Assembly (NCBI RefSeq): GCF_014863605.1
Contig: NZ_CP062252.1
Span: 748,501 to 812,500, forward strand
DNA from: Pseudomonas allokribbensis
GTDB taxonomy: Bacteria > Pseudomonadota > Gammaproteobacteria > Pseudomonadales > Pseudomonadaceae
Reading direction: 5' to 3'
DNA: 64,000 nt
Part shown: positions 17,201 through 26,524 of the stretch, piece by piece
Position numbering within the stretch: the first letter of the stretch is position 1
Layout: every line of letters starts with the position of its first letter
Translations under genes and position numbers: made by a program
The notes under the pieces: generated by a model
The model's database searches: none
What the model was told of the DNA's origin: nothing
What the model saw: only the letters and a program-made list of their open reading frames with translations

Positions 17201-18142
17201 ATGAACAGTCGTGTCACCATGGGCCTTGCCGCCGTGCTTTTACTGGGGGCCATTGTTGTCGGATATTGGGGCCTGGTGCTCAGCCGGCAACCTGCTCCGG
17301 TTGCCGAGGCCCCCGTGCCGACGGTGGTCACCGTCGAAAAAACCGTCGCTGCCGCCGAAGACCAGACCCGCCAGCCAGTGGTGGTCCTGGTGCATGACGT
17401 CCCGCCGTTCACCCCCCTCACCGCCGCCGACCTGGCTGTTGAAAAACTGCGCAGTGCGCCTGCCGGCAGTCTCGGCACCATCGAGCAGGCTGTGGGCCGC
17501 ACGCCGTGGCGCCACCTGAGTGCCGGGACCTGGCTCAACGATGAAAGCTTCGAGGCCGGCGGAACGCTGGCGCGCATGATCCACCGCGAAGAGCGCGCGC
17601 TGGCGGTGTCGGTCGATGAAGTCATCGGCGCGGCCGGGCAACTGGTTCCCGGGGATTACGTCGATGTGCTGCTGTTCCTGCGCCAGGACGCCAGCAACCC
17701 GCAGCAGTCGGCGCAGATTGTGGTGCCGGCCATGCGCGTGCTCGGTGTCGGCGAGCAGTATGGCCTGACCAATGACGGTCAACCGTCCGCCCCCGCGTTG
17801 AGTGCCGACGACAAGATCAAACAGGATCAGCGCCGGATCGCCGCGCGCACCGTGGTGCTGGCGGTGCCCGAACAATTGCTGAGTCGAATGATGCTCGCCA
17901 CTCAGGTCGGGACATTGCGCCTGGCCGTGCGCAGCAGCGAAGAACAGCGCCTGGCCAAGTATTGGGCCGGCGAAAGCCAGGCACCGGACAAACTGGTTGC
18001 CGCCAACAGCCAACTCTTCCAGTTCACTCAGCTGGCGCTGGGGACTGCGCCGAAAGCGCCGCCGAGCGGCGACCACGCGGGTGCGATACGGCCTGCGGTG
18101 GAAGTGATTCGCGGCAATCAGATCAACCAACAAAATCCATGA
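17201..18142 (+). CDS. rcpC: Flp pilus assembly protein RcpC/CpaB
   Basis: A 313-residue protein of the RcpC/CpaB family. An N-terminal membrane helix (MGLAAVLLLGAIVVGYWGLVL) is followed by a Pro/Ala/Val linker, then a SAF-like domain starting VVVLVHDVPPFTPLTAADL with GTWLNDESF. The CpaB core follows: ALAVSVDEVIGAAGQLVPGDYVDVLLFL, MRVLGVGEQYG, ARTVVLAVPEQLLSRMMLA. It is thought to sit in the periplasm and work with the RcpA secretin. It opens the main tad operon, and its stop lies 20 bases before the chosen rcpA start. Confidence 0.92.
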   Translation: MNSRVTMGLAAVLLLGAIVVGYWGLVLSRQPAPVAEAPVPTVVTVEKTVAAAEDQTRQPVVVLVHDVPPFTPLTAADLAVEKLRSAPAGSLGTIEQAVGRTPWRHLSAGTWLNDESFEAGGTLARMIHREERALAVSVDEVIGAAGQLVPGDYVDVLLFLRQDASNPQQSAQIVVPAMRVLGVGEQYGLTNDGQPSAPALSADDKIKQDQRRIAARTVVLAVPEQLLSRMMLATQVGTLRLAVRSSEEQRLAKYWAGESQAPDKLVAANSQLFQFTQLALGTAPKAPPSGDHAGAIRPAVEVIRGNQINQQNP

Positions 18143-18162
18143 CTGAGCAAGGATCCAAGTGC

Positions 18163-19386
18163 ATGCAGAGTCGTTCCTGGCCGACCTTCAATCCCGTGCT
18201 CCGGGCCTTGCTGCTGATGGGACTGTCGATTAACGCGGCTCATGCGGCCAGCAGTAACTGCTCGGCCCTCGGGCGCCTGCCGCCCGTGATCGAAATCAAC
18301 GAAGGCTGGCAACAGGACATGCAATCACCGGTGGCGATCACGCGCCTGGCCATTGGCGACCCGAAAATCGCCGACGTGCATGCCAACGGCAGTTCCTCGT
18401 TCCTGCTTACCGGCATGGCGCCGGGCGCCACCAGCCTGATGGTCTGGACGGGCTGCTCCGGCGAGCCGCGTCAGAGCATGGTATTCGTCAAGGGCGCCGC
18501 CACCTCGGCCCTGACCAGCGCCGGTGCCTTGCCTTCGGATGATGCGCTGCTGCCCTCGCAAGTGCAGACCGACATTCGTTTTGTCGAAGTCAGCCGCACC
18601 AAACTCAAACAGGCCTCGGCCAAGTTGATCGGCACCCGCGGCAATTTCCTGTTCGGTTCCCCCGGGACATTGCCGCCCATCGACGGCGTGCCGCAGCCGC
18701 GATTGCCGGTGGACAACTCGCTGTTCAACTTCTCGTGGATCGGCGGCAATACCATGGCGATCATCAATGCCCTTGAGGGCAGCGGTTTCGCCTACACCCT
18801 GGCGCGACCAAGCCTGGTAGCGCTGAACGGGCAGAGCGCGAGCTTTCTCGCGGGTGGGCAGATTCCGATTCCGGTGCCCAGTTCCGGCAGCGACAGCGTG
18901 TCGATCGAATACAAGGAATTCGGCATCCGCCTGACGCTGACGCCCACGATCATCAGCCACGACCGCATCGCCCTGAAAGTCGCACCGGAAGTCAGCGAAC
19001 TGGATTTCAGTAACTCCGTGCAGATCGCCGGCACCACGGTGCCGGCCCTGACCATCCGCCGCACCGACACCAGCATTTCCCTGGCGGACGGCGAGAGTTT
19101 TGTCATCAGCGGCCTGATCAGCACCACCAACACTTCCCAGGTCGACAAGTTTCCGGGGCTGGGCGATATCCCGGTGCTCGGAGCATTTTTCAAAAGCTCG
19201 CAGATCAAGCGCGAAGAGCGCGAACTGCTGATGATCGTCACCCCGCATCTGGTGAGGCCGTTGTCGGCAGACGCGCAACTGCCGTCGTTGCCGGGCGAAA
19301 AACTGCGCAACTACGACCCGAATTTCTACCGCATGTTCTTCCTGGAAAACGGCAACTTCGACAAGCGCAGCGGGTTGTCCCAATGA
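18163..19386 (+). CDS. rcpA: Tad secretin RcpA/CpaC
   Basis: A 407-residue outer-membrane secretin through which the Flp pilus leaves the cell. A signal peptide ends around NAAHAAS. An N-terminal BON-like or pilus-type domain holds AIGDPKIADVHANGSSSFLLTG. The secretin core shows VQTDIRFVEVSRTKLKQ, INALEGSGFAYTLARPSLVALNGQSASFLAGGQIPIPVP, and the end RELLMIVTPHLVRP. AAGGA lies nine bases before the ATG at 18163. A second ATG at 18139 overlaps the rcpC stop and would only add eight residues. The stop overlaps tadZ. Confidence 0.93.
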   Translation: MQSRSWPTFNPVLRALLLMGLSINAAHAASSNCSALGRLPPVIEINEGWQQDMQSPVAITRLAIGDPKIADVHANGSSSFLLTGMAPGATSLMVWTGCSGEPRQSMVFVKGAATSALTSAGALPSDDALLPSQVQTDIRFVEVSRTKLKQASAKLIGTRGNFLFGSPGTLPPIDGVPQPRLPVDNSLFNFSWIGGNTMAIINALEGSGFAYTLARPSLVALNGQSASFLAGGQIPIPVPSSGSDSVSIEYKEFGIRLTLTPTIISHDRIALKVAPEVSELDFSNSVQIAGTTVPALTIRRTDTSISLADGESFVISGLISTTNTSQVDKFPGLGDIPVLGAFFKSSQIKREERELLMIVTPHLVRPLSADAQLPSLPGEKLRNYDPNFYRMFFLENGNFDKRSGLSQ

Positions 19387-20594
19387 GCCAGAACCTGAGT
19401 CAGACCTTTCTCGCCATCACCCGCAACAGCACCGATCTGGAGTGGCTGCAAAGCGCCCTCGCGCCCTTGGGCCAAGTGGTCAGCGCCGGTGCCGGCAGCC
19501 TCGATGAATTGCTCGCATTGGTGGATGTCACCTTCGCCAGCCTGGTGTTTGTCGGTCTCGATCGCGAACACGTGGTGGCCCAAAGCGCGCTGATCGAAGG
19601 CGCGCTGGAGGCCAAGCCGATGCTGGCAATCGTTGCCCTCGGCGACGGCATGGACAACCAGCTGGTGCTCAACGCCATGCGCGCCGGAGCGCGAGACTTT
19701 GTCGCCTATGGTTCGCGCTCCAGCGAAGTGGCCGGGTTGGTACGACGCTTGAGCAAGCGCCTGCCGCCGGTGGCCAACAATGCCCAGTTGGGTGGCCTGA
19801 CCGTTTTGTACGGCGTGCAGAGCAGTTCCGACGGCGCGTTACTGGCCAACCATATGGCGCTGGTGGTGCAAAAAAGCGGACAGCAGACGCTGTTGCTGGA
19901 TCTCGGCTTGCCCCGTGGCGACAGCCTTGCACTGCTGGGACTGGAGAGTTCGTTTCACTTCGGTGATGCCTTGCGTCACCTGCGAAGGCTCGACGCCACG
20001 CTGATCGACAGCGCCTTCACCAGCGCTGAAGCGGGGCTGCGGATCCTGGCGTACGCCGACAATGACGAGCCACTGGAAAGCACCAGCGCCGCCGAGCTGT
20101 ACATGTTGCTCAGCGCCTTGCGCCAGCACTTCCAGCACATCGTCGTGAACCTCACCGGCCAGCCCGACAGCGAAGCCTTGCGTACCTTTGTCAGCCACTG
20201 CGACAAGTTGCTGTGGTACACCGACCAGAATGTGCTCGATTGCCGGCGCAACCTGGCGGTGTTCAATCTGTGGCGGGAAAAAGGCATGAAGCTCGATCAC
20301 GGACGGCTGTTGGTCGATCGTTATTTGAGTAACGTCGCGCCGGATGCGGACACCCTGGGCAAGACCTTCAATCTGGAAGTGATCGCGGTGCTGGCCTTGA
20401 GTCCGGAGCTGCGCATGAACGCCAAGAACCAGGGCGTCAGCCTGTTTGAACTGGCCCCCCGGGAAAAACTCACCCAGAGCCTGCGGGTGCTTGGCGAACG
20501 CCTGGCCAAACGCTCCGAAAGCATGGTCAATCGTTCAGAAGGCCTGGCCAAATCCAAGACCACCTGGTTCGACCGGTTGCGAGGCACCTCATGA
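19383..20594 (+). CDS. tadZ: TadZ/CpaE localisation ATPase-like protein
   Basis: A 403-residue member of the TadZ/CpaE family, related to MinD/ParA, which places the Tad machine in the cell. An N-terminal receiver-like domain (about 1-130) lacks a clear phospho-acceptor. The ATPase-like domain starts at LTVLYGVQSSSDGALLANHMA, where the P-loop is expected, but no signature lysine is present. The later VVNLTGQP and DRYL stretches fit the family. The start overlaps rcpA (ATGA), and the end overlaps tadA in the same way. Confidence 0.88.
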   Translation: MSQNLSQTFLAITRNSTDLEWLQSALAPLGQVVSAGAGSLDELLALVDVTFASLVFVGLDREHVVAQSALIEGALEAKPMLAIVALGDGMDNQLVLNAMRAGARDFVAYGSRSSEVAGLVRRLSKRLPPVANNAQLGGLTVLYGVQSSSDGALLANHMALVVQKSGQQTLLLDLGLPRGDSLALLGLESSFHFGDALRHLRRLDATLIDSAFTSAEAGLRILAYADNDEPLESTSAAELYMLLSALRQHFQHIVVNLTGQPDSEALRTFVSHCDKLLWYTDQNVLDCRRNLAVFNLWREKGMKLDHGRLLVDRYLSNVAPDADTLGKTFNLEVIAVLALSPELRMNAKNQGVSLFELAPREKLTQSLRVLGERLAKRSESMVNRSEGLAKSKTTWFDRLRGTS

Positions 20595-21859
20595 ATCCGG
20601 AAAAACTCTTCGGCGCCCCCGCGCGAGGCCAGTCGGGCAACGGAGATCACGAAGGCCTGAAACTGGTCCTGCATCGCTACATCATCGATGCCATCGAGGA
20701 GTCCGGGAAAAACCTGCTGGAAGGTTCGCGGCAGTTGCTGGCGCAATTCGTCACCGACAAGGTCGCCGAATACATTGCCCGTTTGCACCTGGCGATTTCA
20801 CGTTACGAGATGGAGCGGCTGGCGGAAGAAATCGTCGATGAGCTGACCGGATTCGGTCCGCTGGAAGTGTTGCTGCGTGATCCCGCCGTGACCGAAATCC
20901 TGGTCAACGGCCCGCACCGGGTATTCGTCGAGCGCGACGGTGTACTGCATCAGAGTGATCTGCGCTTCATCGATGCGCACCATGTCGAACGGGTCATGCA
21001 GCGCATTCTGGCGCCGCTCGGACGACGGCTGGACGAGTCTTCGCCGATGGTCGATGCACGCCTGCCCGACGGCAGCCGGGTCAACGCGATCATTCCTCCC
21101 ATTGCCCTTGATGGCCCGTGTCTGTCGATTCGTAAATTCCGCAAGGACATGCTCAAGAGCAGCGACCTGATCGCCATGCAGACCATCGATCTGGCGATTT
21201 TCGATTGTTTCCAGGACGCCGTGGGCAAGCGCTGCAACATCCTGATCAGCGGCGGCACCGGCACCGGCAAGACCACATTGCTGAACATCCTCAGCCAATT
21301 GATCAACCCCCACGAACGGCTGGTGACCATCGAAGACGTCGCCGAATTGCAGCTCGGCCACCCGCACGTGGTGCGTCTGGAAACCCGGCCGCCGAACGCC
21401 GAGGGTCATGGCGAGGTCAAGGCCAGCGATCTGATCCGCAACGCCCTGCGGATGCGCCCGGACCGGATCATTCTCGGCGAGATCCGTGGTGTCGAAGTGC
21501 TCGACGTGCTCACCGCAATGAACACCGGCCACGACGGCTCGATGAGCACGGTGCACGCCAACAATGCCCAGGATGCGTTGCTGCGTCTGGAAACCCTGGT
21601 CGGCCTGACCGGGCGTACCGTGGCCGAACGCACCCTGCGCCAGATGATCTGCGCGGCGCTCGACGTGATCATCCAGTTGACCCGCATGCCCGATGGCCGC
21701 CGCTGCGTCAGCGAAGTGGTGGAGGTGGTCGGTGTGCGTGAAGACGTCTACGTCACCAACACGCTGTTCCGTCTTGATCGACGCACCGGTTTCGGCTTCC
21801 TGCGTGAAGCGGTCAACCCGGCCGGCGACAAGTTGCGGCACGAGTCGAGTCTGGGCTGA
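20591..21859 (+). CDS. tadA: Tad pilus assembly ATPase TadA/CpaF
   Basis: A 422-residue secretion ATPase of the GspE/CpaF family that powers pilus assembly from the cytoplasm. The N-terminal domain contains EMERLAEEIVDELTGFGPLE and VTEILVNGPHRVFVERDG. The nucleotide site has Walker A SGGTGTGKTTLLN (about residues 218-230), the ASP box and Walker B RPDRIILGEIRGVEVLD, and a His box (TGHDGSMSTVHANN). The order of motifs and the length are those of TadA. It is coupled to tadZ and followed 18 bases on by tadB. Confidence 0.96.
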   Translation: MNPEKLFGAPARGQSGNGDHEGLKLVLHRYIIDAIEESGKNLLEGSRQLLAQFVTDKVAEYIARLHLAISRYEMERLAEEIVDELTGFGPLEVLLRDPAVTEILVNGPHRVFVERDGVLHQSDLRFIDAHHVERVMQRILAPLGRRLDESSPMVDARLPDGSRVNAIIPPIALDGPCLSIRKFRKDMLKSSDLIAMQTIDLAIFDCFQDAVGKRCNILISGGTGTGKTTLLNILSQLINPHERLVTIEDVAELQLGHPHVVRLETRPPNAEGHGEVKASDLIRNALRMRPDRIILGEIRGVEVLDVLTAMNTGHDGSMSTVHANNAQDALLRLETLVGLTGRTVAERTLRQMICAALDVIIQLTRMPDGRRCVSEVVEVVGVREDVYVTNTLFRLDRRTGFGFLREAVNPAGDKLRHESSLG

Positions 21860-21877
21860 GCGCATGGAGCCTTCGTC

Positions 21878-22762
21878 ATGATCGGACCGGTGATCCTGAT
21901 CGTCATTTGCCTGCTGATGCTGGGGCTGTCGATTCGCCTGTTCCTGCATGGTGTACGCAAGACCGCCAATGAACGGGTGCTGACGCGACTGGCCGCCGGG
22001 CAACCGCAGGCGGCGGTCGAAAAATCCTCGTGGGCGGGGCTGGAGCGGATGTTTCTGCGGGCGGGTCTCGGCCGGCCGAGCGAGCACTTCGGGTTATGGC
22101 TGGCGTTGTGGGTCCTGGCCATGATGCTGGGTTACCTGATGGCCGAATGGATCGGCCTGTTGATCCTGATGCTGGCGCCGCCCCTGATTCTGCGGTTGTA
22201 CATCGCCTGGCTGTACCGGCGCCGGCTCAACCGCATGATCGAACAACTGCCGCAGTTGCTGGACCACACCGTGCGCAGCCTCAAGTCCGGCCGGACCCTG
22301 AGCGACGCGGTGATGGGCGGCATCGAAACCAGTGACGATCCGTTGAAGTCGGCGATGGGCCGGGTGCAGCGCAACGTGCAGCTGGGGGTCAACCTGCCGG
22401 ACGCGGTGAGCGATTTCGCCGAACTCTACGAGCAGGATGAACTGCGCATGTTCGCCCTGGGCCTGAAGGTCAATCATCGCTACGGCGGCAACGCCAGCGA
22501 ATTGCTGGAGAACCTGATCAAACTGATTCGCGAGCGCGACCAGGGTGCCCGCCAACTGCGCGCCCTGACCGGCGAAACCCGCATGACCGCTTGGGTGCTC
22601 GGATCGCTGCCCTTGATCCTGGTGAGCTATTTCATGCTGACCAATCCCGGCTACATGCTCGGCATGTGGAACGACTCCGGGGGCCAGACGATGCTGATTA
22701 TCGCGGTAGTGCTGCAGGTGCTCGGTTGCCTGGCGCTGTGGCGCATGCTGAGGAGTGTCTGA
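21878..22762 (+). CDS. tadB: Tad inner-membrane platform protein TadB
   Basis: A 294-residue integral membrane protein of the GspF/TadB type. It has an N-terminal helix, a pair of helices around residues 70-110, the cytoplasmic F-domain (LPQLLDHTVRSLKSGRTLSDAVMGG...ELYEQDELRMFALGLKVNHRYGGNASELLENL), and C-terminal helices. With TadC it forms the platform on which TadA acts. A short gap after tadA and the two-base spacing to tadC place it firmly in the operon. Confidence 0.94.
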   Translation: MIGPVILIVICLLMLGLSIRLFLHGVRKTANERVLTRLAAGQPQAAVEKSSWAGLERMFLRAGLGRPSEHFGLWLALWVLAMMLGYLMAEWIGLLILMLAPPLILRLYIAWLYRRRLNRMIEQLPQLLDHTVRSLKSGRTLSDAVMGGIETSDDPLKSAMGRVQRNVQLGVNLPDAVSDFAELYEQDELRMFALGLKVNHRYGGNASELLENLIKLIRERDQGARQLRALTGETRMTAWVLGSLPLILVSYFMLTNPGYMLGMWNDSGGQTMLIIAVVLQVLGCLALWRMLRSV

Positions 22763-22763
22763 C

Positions 22764-23648
22764 ATGGTGATGCTGGCCAGTCTCATGCTGTTGCTCGGCG
22801 CCCTGCTGCTGGTCGGCAGCCACCTGTTGACCGAGCGCCGTCGGGTGCGTCAGGTCAACCAGCGCCTACAGGGCCATCTGGTGCGTGAAAGCCGCTTGCG
22901 CACCTGGTTGCGAGCGCTGGGCAACAGCCGCTTCGGCCAGCGCTCGGTGAGCATGGACAGCGAAACCCAGACCCTGCTCAGCCGCCTTGGCTGGCGCCGG
23001 GCCAGTGAACGCTCGCTGTTTGCCGCCTGCCAGATCGGCACGCCGTTACTGACGCTGGGCCTTGGGCTGTTCTTGCAGGAAGTGTTTTTCCCCCAGGCCC
23101 CCAACGGCTGGCTGGTACCGATGATCGCTACCGGCGCCGGCTATCTGCTGCCCAAACGCCTGCTGGCGTATGCCGCTGGCCGTCGGCAGAAAATCATTTC
23201 GGTGGAAGTGTCGACGTTCATTCCTCTGCTGCGAATCCTGTTCGAGTCCGGCATGGCCGTCGAGCAGGCCTTGCGCGTGCTCAGCATCGAGGGGCAAAAG
23301 CTGCTGCCGGAACTGACCAGCGAACTGCGCCTGATCCTGGCGCGTGTCGACTCGGGTCTGGAACTCGGCCAGGAACTGAGCAAGGCTGCGGCGATGCTGG
23401 CAGTGGATGAGTTCACCGACACCAGCGTGATCCTGCAACAGCTGATTCAGCAGGGCGGCGGGGCAATGAAATCGCTGCTGGCGCTCAAGCAACTGCTCGA
23501 TGACCGCCGCTTGACGCGCTTGCAGGAATACATCTCGAAGATGTCGGCGAAGATGTCGGTGGTCATGATGCTGTTCCTGTTTCCGGCCTTGCTGATCGTA
23601 CTGGCGGGCCCCGGTTTTACCGCAATCACTCGGGCGTTTGCGTCCTGA
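22764..23648 (+). CDS. tadC: Tad inner-membrane platform protein TadC
   Basis: A 294-residue partner of TadB with the same domain plan: an N-terminal helix, a helix pair around GTPLLTLGLGLFLQE, the F-domain (ISVEVSTFIPLLRILFESGMAVEQALRVL...VILQQLIQQGGGAMKSLLALKQLLDDRRL) and a final helix (VVMMLFLFPALLIVLAGPG). AGGAG is eight bases before the ATG at 22764, which I prefer to the GTG at 22755. The ATG falls one base after the tadB stop. Confidence 0.93.
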   Translation: MVMLASLMLLLGALLLVGSHLLTERRRVRQVNQRLQGHLVRESRLRTWLRALGNSRFGQRSVSMDSETQTLLSRLGWRRASERSLFAACQIGTPLLTLGLGLFLQEVFFPQAPNGWLVPMIATGAGYLLPKRLLAYAAGRRQKIISVEVSTFIPLLRILFESGMAVEQALRVLSIEGQKLLPELTSELRLILARVDSGLELGQELSKAAAMLAVDEFTDTSVILQQLIQQGGGAMKSLLALKQLLDDRRLTRLQEYISKMSAKMSVVMMLFLFPALLIVLAGPGFTAITRAFAS

Positions 23649-23670
23649 CACTGGCGATGGAGAGCATTTG

Positions 23671-24393
23671 ATGAAAGCACTGATGGTCGTGGCAAGTTTG
23701 CTGTTGCTCGGCGGTTGCGCAACGGACGGTCAGGCGCCGTGGACGACGATGCTGGCGCCGGCCAGTTGCAGCAAGCTGAGTTCCGAGCAGGAGCTGTCGC
23801 TGAACCTGGTCGATGACCTGGCCAACGACGGCAAGTTGCACGCCAGCCTGGCCAACCTGCAAAGCCTGCCCGACAACCTCGTCGAGGTGCGGCTGCGCAA
23901 GGCCAGGGTCTACCGCCTGCTGGGACGCAGTGAAGCCGAGCCGTTGTATCGCGGCCTGCTCGGTACTTGCCTGAGCGCCGACGCCGAACATGGCCTGGGC
24001 CAGCTGTATGCCGCCCGTGGCGACAACGGTCAGGCGCAGGCCCACTTGCAACGGGCGGTGCGACTGGCGCCCACCAACGAAAATATCCGCAACGATCTGG
24101 GCGTGGTGTACCTCAATCAGCTGCGACTCCAGGACGCCCGGTTCGAGTTTCTGACGGCCATCGAGTTGAAGCAGAACAATCAACTGGCGACGCTGAATCT
24201 GGTCACCCTGTTGATCTACCAGAACAACTGGCAACAAGCCGCCGAAGTCGTCAGTCGCGCGCACCTGACCCCGGAACAGTTCACCGATGCCCAGGAGCGC
24301 GCGGAAAAACTCAAGGCTCCGGTGCCGGCCAAACCCGCCGCGAGCAATCAGGTTGCGGTGGTGGCTGACCCGCAACCGGCGACGATCAAGTGA
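23671..24393 (+). CDS. tadD: TadD TPR lipoprotein
   Basis: A 240-residue protein with signal peptide and lipobox LGGC (Cys16). It is followed by TPR repeats (for example GLGQLYAARGDNGQAQAHLQRAVRLAPTNENIRNDLG, then LEFLTAIELKQNNQLATLNL-type turns). TadD is needed for Tad pilus assembly and may act like a pilotin for the secretin. The ATG at 23671 has GGAG nine bases before it. It follows tadC by 22 bases. Confidence 0.9.
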   Translation: MKALMVVASLLLLGGCATDGQAPWTTMLAPASCSKLSSEQELSLNLVDDLANDGKLHASLANLQSLPDNLVEVRLRKARVYRLLGRSEAEPLYRGLLGTCLSADAEHGLGQLYAARGDNGQAQAHLQRAVRLAPTNENIRNDLGVVYLNQLRLQDARFEFLTAIELKQNNQLATLNLVTLLIYQNNWQQAAEVVSRAHLTPEQFTDAQERAEKLKAPVPAKPAASNQVAVVADPQPATIK

Positions 24394-24409
24394 ACCTCCA
24401 GGAGGCGCC

Positions 24410-24679
24410 ATGAACACGTTCAAGACCCTGTGCTGCCTGAGCCTGCTGAGCCTGCCGCTCGCTGCCTTCGCCATCGACGCCGGCCCGGCATCGGCCCAGC
24501 AGCAGGAAACCGAAGGCTGGCTGTTGCTGCAAAGCCGCAACAAGGCCGCGTCCCCTGACCCGCAAGCGGCCACGGCCACCGAGCGAGAACTGGCGATGCA
24601 GCGCTGGCTGAAGAAATACAAATATGAAATTCCCGATTTCTATGACCCGGATGCGGGCGGGAAGATCGAGAAGCAGTAG
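24410..24679 (+). CDS. DUF3613 small exported protein, last gene of tad operon
   Basis: An 89-residue protein with a signal peptide (TFKTLCCLSLLSLPLAAFA) and a DUF3613-type core: ETEGWLLLQSRNKAAS, then ATERELAMQRWLKKYKYEIPDFYD. The function is unknown, but a gene of this type closes the tad operon in other pseudomonads, so a periplasmic role in the pilus is plausible. AGGAGG precedes the ATG at 24410, 16 bases after the tadD stop. Confidence 0.83.
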   Translation: MNTFKTLCCLSLLSLPLAAFAIDAGPASAQQQETEGWLLLQSRNKAASPDPQAATATERELAMQRWLKKYKYEIPDFYDPDAGGKIEKQ

Positions 24680-24687
24680 TCGTGCTT

Positions 24688-24711
24688 CGCAGGCCACCGG
24701 AGTGGCCTGCG
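24688..24711. terminator. Bidirectional hairpin after the tad operon
   Basis: CGCAGGCCAC (24688-24697), loop CGGA, GTGGCCTGCG (24702-24711): ten perfect GC-rich pairs in the 40 bases between the convergent DUF3613 and tpsB genes. There is no T tract on either side. Confidence 0.6.
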
Positions 24712-24719
24712 ACAGCGAC

Positions 24720-26390
24720 TTACAACTGATAGCTGAAACTGATGCTGTAACGTGGCCGGCGATTGAACGTATCCAGCGCTTCATCCGACATCGGTTTGGC
24801 CGCTTCCAGGGCGATGTTGTAGTACTTGGCGTCGCCGAACCTCAGGCCCACCGCGGCCGAGGACAGGCTGTTGGCCTGTATCGGCAACTGGTTGAACCAG
24901 CTGCGCGAGCGATCGAGCACCACGTAGGGTTGCAGGATGCGCACCCAGTTGCCGTCGCGGTTGAAGCTGTAGTTGATCTCGTAAGCCACCCCCCAGCCCT
25001 TGTCGCCGGACGCCTGGTCGTCGGGGTAGCCACGACCGAAATTCTGTCCGCCGAACACCGCACGCTCGCTGTCGGGCAGGGTGTCGTCGCTCCAGTACAA
25101 CGCCCCCGATAGCACGCCTTGCCAGTTGTCGAAGAACTTGTCGCTCTGTACCCCCGACAGTCGCAGACGGAAGAAATGCAGGTCGATGGCGCTGTTGTTG
25201 GTGTGCGCGCCCATGCTGTCGAAGCCTTGATAAACCCCGCCACTGAGAATCCGCAGTTGCCGGGCATCGGCCTTGCGCCAGTCGCTTTCGAAGGCGAGGG
25301 CGCGGATGTCGGTGCGTTCTTCGGCGCTGAGTGGATAGCCGATGACGTTGTAGCGGGTCTTGTCGTTGACCGCGTACAGGCGCGAGCCGGCCGTCAGCAA
25401 TTCATTGGAGGCGGCAATCAGCGGCATGCTGAAACCGATGGAGTAACGGTCGTTTTCGCGGTGCGGCTTGAGTTCCAGACCGTTGTTCAGCAGCACGTTG
25501 GTGCCGGGGTCGGCGCGGTAACGTGAGGCGGACAGGCTCAGTTGCGTGCCTTCGTCATCGAGGAACTGGTTGTAGTCCAGGCGATAGTAATGCTCGTGGT
25601 CATCGCCCGGCGGAAACAGGCCGCTGAGGCTCAGCTGTTCGCCCATCGAGGTCTGTGAGTTGCTGCTGACGCCGAGCAAGGCCTGGGTACCGTTGCGGTT
25701 GTCTTCGGTGGTACTCAGGGTGCTGGTGAACGGTTTTCGGCTGGCCTGGGCGATCAGGGTCGTTGCGCCGTCGGTGGTGCCGGGCGGCGGCACCTGGGCC
25801 TGGATCGTGACGCCGGGGATGCGGGTCATCAGCGTGGTGTAGCGCTCGAAGGTCTTGCGGGTCAGCGGGCGTTCAGCCTGGATCTTCGCCGTCAGTTTGT
25901 CGATCAGTCCCTTGACCCGGCCGATATCGCCCTGGACCTGAACATCCCGAACATAACCTTCCACCAGCACCACTCGCGCGGCACCGTCGTCGAAAGTCTG
26001 CTGCGGCAGGAAGGCGTAGGACAGCAGGTAGCCGTCGTTCTGGTAGCGACGGGTGATGTTGCGTGTCGCTTCAATCAGATCGGCGAGGCTGGTTTCGTGG
26101 CCGATCAGGGGTTTGTAGATCTCTGCCAGTTCGTTGAGCGGGTAGATCGTGCCGCCTTCGATCTGCACGGTTTTCAGGTTGATCTTCGTGCCCATCATCA
26201 ACGGCTCGGCAGCCGCGGCACCGGGTTCCGGAACTTGCAGCGGCGCGGCGCTCGGACGGTAGGCGTCGGCGGGCAGATTCGGCACCGGCAGGTTGCGGAT
26301 GGTTTCGTTGCTGTTGAGAAAGCTGGGAAGGGTGTCGGCGAGGGCAGCGGAACTGAGACTGAGGAACAGCAGGGATGCCATAACGCGCAT
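24720..26390 (-). CDS. Two-partner secretion transporter (ShlB/FhaC/HecB, TpsB)
   Basis: A 556-residue outer-membrane transporter of the TpsB family. A signal peptide (MRVMASLLFLSLSSAALA) leads to a POTRA domain: LKTVQIEGGTIYPLNELAEIY, then ITRRYQNDGYLLSYAFLPQQ. A second POTRA region follows (VQGDIGRVKGLIDKL). The C-terminal two thirds form the 16-strand barrel, with the L6-loop motif FGRGYPDDQ and the final strand RYSISFSYQL ending in an aromatic-containing pair as usual. GGAG is seven bases before the ATG at 26390. No TpsA exoprotein gene with a TPS domain is adjacent; the upstream neighbour is a repetitive lipoprotein. Confidence 0.88.
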   Translation of the reverse strand: MRVMASLLFLSLSSAALADTLPSFLNSNETIRNLPVPNLPADAYRPSAAPLQVPEPGAAAAEPLMMGTKINLKTVQIEGGTIYPLNELAEIYKPLIGHETSLADLIEATRNITRRYQNDGYLLSYAFLPQQTFDDGAARVVLVEGYVRDVQVQGDIGRVKGLIDKLTAKIQAERPLTRKTFERYTTLMTRIPGVTIQAQVPPPGTTDGATTLIAQASRKPFTSTLSTTEDNRNGTQALLGVSSNSQTSMGEQLSLSGLFPPGDDHEHYYRLDYNQFLDDEGTQLSLSASRYRADPGTNVLLNNGLELKPHRENDRYSIGFSMPLIAASNELLTAGSRLYAVNDKTRYNVIGYPLSAEERTDIRALAFESDWRKADARQLRILSGGVYQGFDSMGAHTNNSAIDLHFFRLRLSGVQSDKFFDNWQGVLSGALYWSDDTLPDSERAVFGGQNFGRGYPDDQASGDKGWGVAYEINYSFNRDGNWVRILQPYVVLDRSRSWFNQLPIQANSLSSAAVGLRFGDAKYYNIALEAAKPMSDEALDTFNRRPRYSISFSYQL

Positions 26391-26434
26391 AGGACACTCC
26401 ATGTTCAAACCGCAGCACTTGGCGGGTTTTTTCC

Positions 26435-26470
26435 TAAGAAAAAAGCGGAAGACTCGTGGGAATCTTCCGC
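26435..26470 (-). terminator. Rho-independent terminator of the lipoprotein gene
   Basis: On the minus strand GCGGAAGA (26470-26463) pairs with TCTTCCGC (26452-26445), followed by a run of six T. It separates the lipoprotein gene from tpsB, so the latter needs its own promoter or readthrough. Confidence 0.8.
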
Positions 26471-26524
26471 CCTCAACCAAGCGTAGGCGCTGTAGGTTAG
26501 GCCGTCGAATCGGCCAGGTGCAAT

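Noticed and set aside
20798..22087. 429-codon open frame antisense to tadA/tadB
   Set aside because: It spans two strong genes of a known operon and gives no recognisable protein.
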